DNA of 64,000 bases from Polaromonas sp. (lineage in GTDB: Bacteria > Pseudomonadota > Gammaproteobacteria > Burkholderiales > Burkholderiaceae_C): positions 16,423 through 80,422 of the forward strand of contig NZ_JAQSDN010000003.1 in the NCBI RefSeq assembly GCF_029945925.1, written 5' to 3'. Both the position numbers and the translations under genes were made by a program. The notes below the pieces were generated by a model, which had not been told where the DNA came from, made no database searches, and worked only from the letters and a program-made list of their open reading frames with translations. Positions 58,181 to 64,000 of this stretch are shown piece after piece. Numbering within the stretch: position 1 is the first letter of the stretch; every line of letters starts with the position of its first letter.

Positions 58181-59152
58181 ATGTCGCACGAATTCATCCG
58201 GCCCGTTCCAATGGAAACCCATCCGCTCATATTGCAACGCTATATTGTGCCAACGGCCTCTATCGAAGAGCTTTATCTGCGGATCAAGCAATGCCTCAAG
58301 CTCAGAGTGCCAGGCGCGATTGTTTATGCGATGACACGATGGGGGAAAACATATGCCGTGCGACATGTCATTGCCACGCTGCGGCTGGATTTTCCAAAGC
58401 TGGTGACGATTACTTTTGCTTGCCATAAAAAAAAGACCCCTAACGAATCAGCTTTCTTTTCAAATCTTTTAAGAGCCATTGGTCACGAGAAAGCAGAGAC
58501 AGGATCCGCCCACGTCAAACGCGCTAGATTGCTCAATAAGTTAATCGAAATGCTTCAGTCATCGCGGCAGAACGTTCTCGTCGTGTTTGGCGACGAGGCG
58601 CAGAAGCTTGAAATTGAGGAGTATGAGTGGTTGCGTGAGGTGCACGATGAACTTGAAAGTAACGGTTTTCGGATGGTGACCTTTCTGATTGGACAACCTC
58701 AGTTGAAGAACCGAAAAACTTCTCTAAAACAAGCGCGGCAAACCCAGATAGTGGGACGCTTCATGATCGACGATATTGAGTTTCACGGCATCAGATCTGC
58801 AGAGGAGTGCGCGACTTGCCTTCTCGGGTATGACACGGCAACTTATCCCAATGAAGATTGGTCGTTCACCCGTTTTTTCTTTCCTCAAGCCTGGGCCGCG
58901 GGTATGAGGCTGGTCACAGAGGCCGCTCCTTTGTGGCAGGAATTTCAGGATGCGCACGATGGCTTAGGTTTCCGAACGGACCTTGAGGTGCCTATGACCT
59001 ATTTTGCCAGGACAGTCGAGATTGCCATTACGGAGTTCGGAAAAGACCATCCGGATTTTCGCTTCACACCAGAGATTTGGAAACAGGCAGTCAAGGCCTC
59101 CAGGTTCTCCGCAGCGGAGGAAGAACTGTTACTTGTTACCGAAGCCGATTAA
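58181..59152 (+). CDS. tnsC: TnsC/TniB-like AAA+ ATPase
   Basis: 323 residues. Walker A is YAMTRWGKTYAVRHV (residues about 49-63), with Ala where Gly is usual at its first position, and Walker B is VLVVFGDEAQKLEI. FLIGQPQLKNRKTSLKQ fits the sensor region of TniB/TnsC proteins. It forms filaments on target DNA and links TniQ to the transposase. Co-directional with tnsB (12-base gap) and tniQ (24-base gap). Confidence 0.88.
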   Translation: MSHEFIRPVPMETHPLILQRYIVPTASIEELYLRIKQCLKLRVPGAIVYAMTRWGKTYAVRHVIATLRLDFPKLVTITFACHKKKTPNESAFFSNLLRAIGHEKAETGSAHVKRARLLNKLIEMLQSSRQNVLVVFGDEAQKLEIEEYEWLREVHDELESNGFRMVTFLIGQPQLKNRKTSLKQARQTQIVGRFMIDDIEFHGIRSAEECATCLLGYDTATYPNEDWSFTRFFFPQAWAAGMRLVTEAAPLWQEFQDAHDGLGFRTDLEVPMTYFARTVEIAITEFGKDHPDFRFTPEIWKQAVKASRFSAAEEELLLVTEAD

Positions 59153-59176
59153 GGTTCGCACTATTGGTATTCCTCG

Positions 59177-60712
59177 ATGCAGGCACCCAAAGTCATCATC
59201 ACTTACGATACTGCTCCAAGTCACCAGTGGTGCTGGCTTCCGCAGTGGTACAGTGGCGGCGATTCTGCCTATTGCCTAATCGCCAAGTTCTCAAGATTGA
59301 ATGTTCTTTCAATCCGTGAGATATGCGAAGTGTTCATCAAGCCTAATCCAAAGACTGGCATCAAATTTGAAAAAGGGCATCCGCACTATCCACGAGTAGA
59401 TCTTAGGTTCTCCAGCAACTTAAGCATTGGGCGGTTGGCAAATATCTTGAAACTGGACCCAGCTAGCTTGCAGTCCGGTTTCATTGACACACTTTTTCCA
59501 AATGCTGCTCGGAGTTCGGCGCCTTACCTCAAATGGTGTAGCACTTGCGCAGGCAACGGGTTTCACTCTGCGGTCTACCAACTCGATTTCGTACATACAT
59601 GCCCGCTCCATAAAACCGCCTTGCTGCATCGCTGCAAGAAGTGCGGAACCCAACTGCCGTACGAGTTGCACGCGCCGACGGGGGGGACGCTTTTCTGTTG
59701 TCCCCGATGTCGCTCAGACGCTGCGCCGAGTTTGAGCTCTCCTATTGACGGCTTTGCTCTATCTGACGAATCTGCAGCAGCTTTGGCAAGTCACGTAGAT
59801 ATGATCAGATTTGCAGACCAGCTACCTACGCTCATCGAAAAATGCCGTGCGTCGGTTAATAGCCCGTTTATGCCCCTTGTACTCAGCAAGCCGGACAACC
59901 GTCAGAGATCACTTTCGTTTCGTCATTTTGTGACTGATGTATTGACGGCTGTCTCATTTAAAGGAGCCCAACAAGCGCAACAGGAGTTGCATCTACTTGC
60001 GCCCATAAGCACTTTTGTTGATACGAATGAATTTGAGAACGCCAGGGTGACCCAACCCAAAAAAGTCAGAGTATCCCCGGGTGCAGTGGGGGTCGCAAAT
60101 GCCACTGATCAGAAGCTCGCGGAGGCCACGGTGATCTATAGAACGATCCGCCGCCACATCTGGCGGAACCGGGTTTGCGCACACCGGGCTTGCGCACGCT
60201 ATGCAATGAAGTCCCTTTGGTGGGATCTTCAAGGTGAAAGGACAGACGCATTCTGCCCGACAGCATTGGCGTTTATGCGGTGGCGTATGCATTGGGAGGG
60301 CCGGCGCGTTCCATCAAGGCTGTTGGAACGTCCGGAGCACAATGCTATTGCATATGGATTGCTGGGCTGGATTTCTGTGACTGCGCCAATTCCTTCAGTG
60401 TATTGGTCCAAAGAATTTGAAGCATGGTTGAACGCGAACCTTTTGGCGGCAGCCTGTTTTGACAGTTTTCGCGCTTGGGAACAACGTTGCGCAACGGATG
60501 TACGCAAAGGAAAGATTGCATGGGACTTTCGCGATCACGACAACTACGAACGTCGCCACTGGGCCTGCAGCGGGCGAGGTACCAATTTTGAACCTGGACT
60601 GCTTTTTTTGGAGCCGTTACTGGGAGGCACGTCGCAATTTTGTGAATCGGAACCTTTCAATCGGGCGCATTACCTACATTCCCGTCAGGTGATCGACCTG
60701 CTCAAACGGTAA
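59177..60712 (+). CDS. tniQ: TniQ/TnsD-like target-selection protein
   Basis: 511 residues. A TniQ N-terminal domain is followed by zinc-ribbon cysteines: WCSTCAGNG, HTCPLHKTALLHRCKKCG and CCPRCRS. The long C-terminal half suggests a TnsD-like protein that reads a specific attachment site, rather than a short CRISPR-type TniQ. No Cas genes or CRISPR arrays are near. The gene ends the tnsABC-tniQ operon. Confidence 0.85.
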   Translation: MQAPKVIITYDTAPSHQWCWLPQWYSGGDSAYCLIAKFSRLNVLSIREICEVFIKPNPKTGIKFEKGHPHYPRVDLRFSSNLSIGRLANILKLDPASLQSGFIDTLFPNAARSSAPYLKWCSTCAGNGFHSAVYQLDFVHTCPLHKTALLHRCKKCGTQLPYELHAPTGGTLFCCPRCRSDAAPSLSSPIDGFALSDESAAALASHVDMIRFADQLPTLIEKCRASVNSPFMPLVLSKPDNRQRSLSFRHFVTDVLTAVSFKGAQQAQQELHLLAPISTFVDTNEFENARVTQPKKVRVSPGAVGVANATDQKLAEATVIYRTIRRHIWRNRVCAHRACARYAMKSLWWDLQGERTDAFCPTALAFMRWRMHWEGRRVPSRLLERPEHNAIAYGLLGWISVTAPIPSVYWSKEFEAWLNANLLAAACFDSFRAWEQRCATDVRKGKIAWDFRDHDNYERRHWACSGRGTNFEPGLLFLEPLLGGTSQFCESEPFNRAHYLHSRQVIDLLKR

Positions 60713-60734
60713 AGGGTTTAGGTTTGCAATCAGC

Positions 60735-60960
60735 CATCTCCAAGCACATTGCGGCCCCGGATGTCCACGTAGACTCAGCCTGACAGGCGCGCGTTTTCAC
60801 TCCTCTGCATGGGTGGACTGTCGGTGATGCGAATATCTGCCACGTCCGAAAGCACCAGACGCTGGCCACGCTCTGTCACGAAGGCCAAGCTGCGCAACTT
60901 TTCCAGCGAATCCCGGATTTTTCGCGGGTAGGGCGTGTTGATCGGGGCTAGCACGATCAA
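60735..60960 (-). pseudogene. Remnant of CusA/CzcA-type RND efflux pump
   Basis: The minus-strand frame reads PRKIRDSLEKLRSLAFVTER, then VLSDVADIRITDSPPMQRSE and NARLSG, which is a stretch from the periplasmic domain of CusA/SilA pumps. The next codon is TGA where the family has Trp (TGG); VYVDIRGRN then follows in the same frame before similarity ends near 60740. Only about 75 of about 1050 residues remain. Confidence 0.8.
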
Positions 60961-60983
60961 AATGCAGGCTTAAACTTTCCAAC

Positions 60984-61046
60984 TCATTTCCGCAGCAACC
61001 TCAGTCCGTTGGCCACAACCAACAGACTGGCGCCCATGTCGCAGGA
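60984..61046 (-). pseudogene. C-terminal remnant of a heavy-metal P-type ATPase
   Basis: The minus-strand frame ends CDMGASLLVVANGLRLLRK then stop, the typical C-terminus of ZntA/CadA/PbrA-type ATPases. Similarity is lost just upstream of the Cys. It is a different ATPase from the intact one at 62090. Confidence 0.7.
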
Positions 61047-61416
61047 ACATCTTGCTCTCGAAAGCGGGGTCGCAAGAAGTTATTTTAGTAGCGTGGAATG
61101 CGGCAAATGCAATGTTTCGCTCCTCAACGTCGCTCAATTCGCAACTACTTTGGGGTTGAGGAATGGGAATTATTGAATTTTCCGCTGTCAGCGGAAGAAT
61201 CGGCCTCGCCTTAGATATTTGAAGATTTGGAAGGTGGCGGCAACCTCGCGGATGGGCATCTGATCGCGCAATGCCTATCGCGGGATGACATTAGTGTCGA
61301 TACGTCCATCCCTCCTAACCAACCGAATCCAAGATCGCCCCGAATGCAGTGCCGACTATCAAGCCGTGGAATCGCGCCATGATAGCCTGCCTCCACGCAG
61401 CCGTGACGTCGGCTTC

Positions 61417-61926
61417 CTATCGCTTGGCCTCCAGATCCTCAATGTAACGTTTCATCTCACCGATCTCCTTGCGCTGGGCGGCAATGATGTCATCAGCCAG
61501 TTTCCGTACACGCGGATCAGTAATTTTTGCACGTTCGCTGGTCAAAATGGCGATAGAGTGGTGGGGAATCATGGCCCGCATGTAGGACACATCGTCCACT
61601 GTGACCTGACTGCGCACGAGCCACAGAGCAGCAAAAATCGTGATCACGCTACCTACAAGTATGCTGAAGTTGGCCACTTTATTGGGATACATCTTCCACA
61701 TGAAAAGCAGCATCACCACGGCCATGGTTGCCCCCATGATGACGGTCATGTACGCTCTTGTTTCGCTAAAAAAGATGTGATCCAGCGCATAGGTATTCAA
61801 ATACATCAGTCCAAACATGATGATTGATCCTGCAGCAATCATCATGGCAAATGTCGTGTATTTCATGGATGCCATGGCTTTATCGTGGTGCTGCTGCTGC
61901 TGATGCTGCTGGGTGGAATTTCTCAT
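61417..61926 (-). CDS. DUF305 membrane protein
   Basis: 169 residues. The N-terminus is Gln/His-rich (STQQHQQQQHHDK), from CAG/CTG triplets. Three membrane helices follow at about 24-48, 58-77 and 85-103. The C-terminal DUF305 motif is MRAMIPHHSIAILTSERAKI, then DPRVRKLADDII. DUF305 proteins are common in copper and silver resistance loci. It is downstream of the Cu-ATPase gene on the same strand. Confidence 0.88.
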   Translation of the reverse strand: MRNSTQQHQQQQHHDKAMASMKYTTFAMMIAAGSIIMFGLMYLNTYALDHIFFSETRAYMTVIMGATMAVVMLLFMWKMYPNKVANFSILVGSVITIFAALWLVRSQVTVDDVSYMRAMIPHHSIAILTSERAKITDPRVRKLADDIIAAQRKEIGEMKRYIEDLEAKR

Positions 61927-62089
61927 TTCGATCTCCAGTTGGATTGATGAATAAATAGCAGGCGACGGTGCCTCCTGCAGTCGCGAATCTCACGCGCCTT
62001 CTTTGATCGCTGGCTCGGCAGAGAGTGCTGCCGCACCCTCAATTTTTCGCACAAATGAGCCAGCAGTATCTCCATGAATGGTGCAGCTG
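61927..62089. other. Gap between DUF305 and copper ATPase genes
   Basis: About 160 bases without a supported gene. ATCTCCAGTTG near 61932 gives the DUF305 ribosome site on the minus strand. Nothing else recognised. Confidence 0.4.
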
Positions 62090-64000
62090 TCAGTCCCGAC
62101 GGCGCAGGCGCAGCGCGTTGGCAATCACGGATGCGGAGCTCAGGCTCATCGCCAGCGCCGCGATCATCGGCGACAGCAGCCAGCCCGTGAACGGATAAAG
62201 CAGCCCCGCTGCCAGAGGAATGCCGAGCGCGTTGTAGACCAGCGCGAACAACAGGTTCTGTTTCATATTGGCCACCGTAGAATCTGAAAGAACCCGGGCC
62301 ACCGATATTCCGCGCAAGTCGCCCTTGACCAGGGTCACCTGCGCACTGTTCATGGCCACGTCGGTTCCTGTGCCCATGGCGATGCCCACATCGGCTCTGG
62401 CCAGCGCCGGCGCATCGTTGATGCCGTCCCCGGCCATGCCGACGACCTTGCCCTCGGCTTGCAAGCTCTCCACCAGTGCGAGCTTGTCGGCTGGTTTTAC
62501 TTCACCATGTACCTCCTCAATGCCCAGACGCTTCGCGACGGCCTGCGCGGTGGTCACGCCGTCGCCGGTGGCCATGATGACCCGGATACCGGCTGCCTTG
62601 AGCGACGCCAGGGCTTCGGCCGTGCTGGGTTTGACCGGGTCGGAGACAGCAAGCAGTCCGACAAGTTTATTGCCCGCCGCCAGGTACATGACGCTCGCTC
62701 CCTGTTCTCGCAGCTTCTCGGCGTCTGTCTGTAAAGCCATCACATCGACGCCATGCCGCTGCATCAGGGCGGTATTTCCCAGGGCCAGTGACTGTCCCTC
62801 CACCATGCCGGTCACGCCGATACCGGTGCCGGACTCGAAAGCTTTCACCTTTGCCAGCGCCACGCCGCGCTCAGTCGCGGCACGCACGATGGCCGCAGCC
62901 AGCGGGTGCTCGCTGCCCTGGTCCAGGCTGGCGGCCAGTCGCAACACTTCATCCTCGGTGCTGCCCGCAGCGGCAATCGCCCGCTCGAACACAGGGCGAC
63001 CCTCGGTCAGCGTCCCGGTCTTGTCCACGATCAAGGTGTCGATCTTGCGGAAGTTCTCGATCGCCGCGGCATCGCGGAACAACACGCCCTGGGTCGCACC
63101 CCGTCCGGTCGCGACCATGATCGACATGGGCGTCGCCAGGCCCAGAGCGCAGGGGCAGGCGATGATCAATACTGCCACCGCGTTGATCAAACCATAGACC
63201 CAACTGGGTTGCGGGCCGAACACGCCCCAGACCAGGAGCGTAGCGATTGCGATACTGATGACACCCACCACAAAATACCCGGCCACTACGTCGGCCATGC
63301 GCTGCATAGGTGCGCGGGAGCGCTGGGCCTGTGCGACCATCTGGACGATCTGTGCCAGCACGGTGGCGGAGCCTACTTTTTCGGACCGCATGGTGAGTGC
63401 CCCGGCCGTGTTCATGGTGGCACCGATGAGTTTGTCGCCAGGTTTCTTGCTTACCGGCATGGGCTCGCCGGTCAGCATGGATTCGTCCACGGCGCTGCTG
63501 CCATCGACCACCACGCCGTCGACCGGTACCTTCTCACCGGGGCGCACACGCAGGAGGTCGCCGATGTGTACGTTCGACAAGGGCACGTCTTCCTCAACCC
63601 CGTCCGCCCCAATGCGCCGTGCTGTCTTGGGCGCAAGGCCCAACAGGGACTTGATGGCCGCCGAGGTTTGCGAGCGGGCCTTCAGCTCCAGCATCTGGCC
63701 CAGCAGCGTCAGGGAGATGATCACAGCGGCCGCTTCGAAGTACACGTTGACGCGACCCATGGACACAAAGGCAGTTGGAAACACACCCGGCGCCACGGTG
63801 GCTACAACGCTGTAGACGAAGGCCGCGCCCGTCCCCAGGCTGATCAGGGTCCACATGTTCGGGCTGCGGTTGATCACCGACTGCCAGCCGCGAACAAAGA
63901 AGGGCCAGCCTGCCCACAACACGATGGGCACCGTCAGGACCAGTTCAATCCAACTCTGCACAACCATCTCGAACCAGCCGAGCCGGTGGCCGAACATCGC
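62090..64000 (-). CDS. copA: Copper-translocating P-type ATPase (N-terminus beyond window)
   Basis: At least 636 residues; the N-terminal metal-binding part is outside. Seen in order: [12 protein letters not shown] (actuator), [13 protein letters not shown] (CPC metal site), [10 protein letters not shown] (phosphorylated Asp), HPLAAAI (HP motif) and [11 protein letters not shown]. The last helices have [11 protein letters not shown] and [15 protein letters not shown], the YN and MSS residues typical of Cu(I) P1B-1 ATPases. It pumps Cu(I) out of the cytoplasm. With the DUF305 gene it forms a copper-tolerance unit. Confidence 0.93.
   Translation of the reverse strand, partial: AMFGHRLGWFEMVVQSWIELVLTVPIVLWAGWPFFVRGWQSVINRSPNMWTLISLGTGAAFVYSVVATVAPGVFPTAFVSMGRVNVYFEAAAVIISLTLLGQMLELKARSQTSAAIKSLLGLAPKTARRIGADGVEEDVPLSNVHIGDLLRVRPGEKVPVDGVVVDGSSAVDESMLTGEPMPVSKKPGDKLIGATMNTAGALTMRSEKVGSATVLAQIVQMVAQAQRSRAPMQRMADVVAGYFVVGVISIAIATLLVWGVFGPQPSWVYGLINAVAVLIIACPCALGLATPMSIMVATGRGATQGVLFRDAAAIENFRKIDTLIVDKTGTLTEGRPVFERAIAAAGSTEDEVLRLAASLDQGSEHPLAAAIVRAATERGVALAKVKAFESGTGIGVTGMVEGQSLALGNTALMQRHGVDVMALQTDAEKLREQGASVMYLAAGNKLVGLLAVSDPVKPSTAEALASLKAAGIRVIMATGDGVTTAQAVAKRLGIEEVHGEVKPADKLALVESLQAEGKVVGMAGDGINDAPALARADVGIAMGTGTDVAMNSAQVTLVKGDLRGISVARVLSDSTVANMKQNLLFALVYNALGIPLAAGLLYPFTGWLLSPMIAALAMSLSSASVIANALRLRRRD

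Larger units (their letters stand above)
60713..61416. other. Degraded region after tniQ with metal-resistance gene remnants
   Basis: About 700 bases with no intact gene. It contains remnants of a CusA/CzcA pump (60735-60960) and a heavy-metal ATPase (60984-61046), each on the minus strand. From 61047 to 61416 only short broken frames remain, one reading MARFHGLIVGTAFGAILD before a stop on the minus strand. The region looks like a deletion junction between older metal-resistance genes. Confidence 0.6.

Noticed and set aside
59177..60712. CRISPR-associated transposon
   Set aside because: TniQ is long and no Cas genes or repeat-spacer array lie in the window, so an RNA-guided element is not supported.
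61078..61095. Possible family A repeat fragment near TTATTTTAGTAGCG
   Set aside because: Only one short block resembles the family; the GCGCCCGT and GGGCTGGAGG blocks are missing.

Overview
The window looks like a chromosome segment of a GC-rich betaproteobacterium of the order Burkholderiales, probably Comamonadaceae (Polaromonas or Rhodoferax-like). The reasons are the box-type benzoate gene set with a BoxR regulator, the exbB-exbD-lpxK-trm112-kdsB-adk operon, the PHB and beta-oxidation genes, and two kinds of short dispersed repeat. The genus is an inference from gene content; no search was run.

Layout. 1-7200: aerobic CoA-dependent (box) benzoate degradation. An ABC uptake receptor (partial), benzoate-CoA ligase and a flavodoxin lie on the minus strand, divergent from boxR-boxC-boxB, followed by a DUF488 gene. 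The reductase gene boxA is not in the window. 7356-7551: tRNA-Pro and tRNA-Arg. 7978-13942: a five-gene secretion cluster that looks like a non-canonical chaperone-usher fibre system (two DUF4402 proteins, PapD-like chaperone, AMIN-usher fusion, secreted protein). 13974-21262: GST, a CRP-type regulator, acyl-CoA dehydrogenase with its phosphotransferase partner, an oxepin-CoA hydrolase-like crotonase and a PaaH-like dehydrogenase. 21520-25528: tandem FimV-like genes, the second with a frame problem at its start. 25568-36255: 2-hydroxyacid dehydrogenase, LexA with two operator-like sites, asparaginase, adk/kdsB/lpxK/exbBD, xseA and Fe-SOD. 36677-46113: two unrelated isocitrate dehydrogenases, a secreted Lys/Ala-repeat protein, clpS-clpA and exonuclease I. 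46233-54021: GST, TrhO, a PHB depolymerase-like esterase, EVE and DUF1499 genes, TauE permease, panE, an acetoacetyl-CoA reductase and an exported Ala-rich coiled-coil protein.

54105-64000 is accessory DNA with visibly lower GC. It opens with a Phd-like antitoxin/nucleotidyltransferase pair. A Tn7-like transposition module (tnsA-tnsB-tnsC-tniQ) follows, preceded by repeated GTTGNCAA sites that look like one transposon end. After tniQ come broken remnants of a CusA/CzcA-type RND pump and a heavy-metal P-type ATPase, then an intact DUF305 gene and a Cu(I) P1B-ATPase running off the window. The metal genes may be transposon cargo.

Two dispersed repeat families were found by eye. One, about 50-60 bp, has at least ten copies, five of them inside protein-coding genes. 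The other, about 97 bp, has two inverted copies, each directly after a stop codon.
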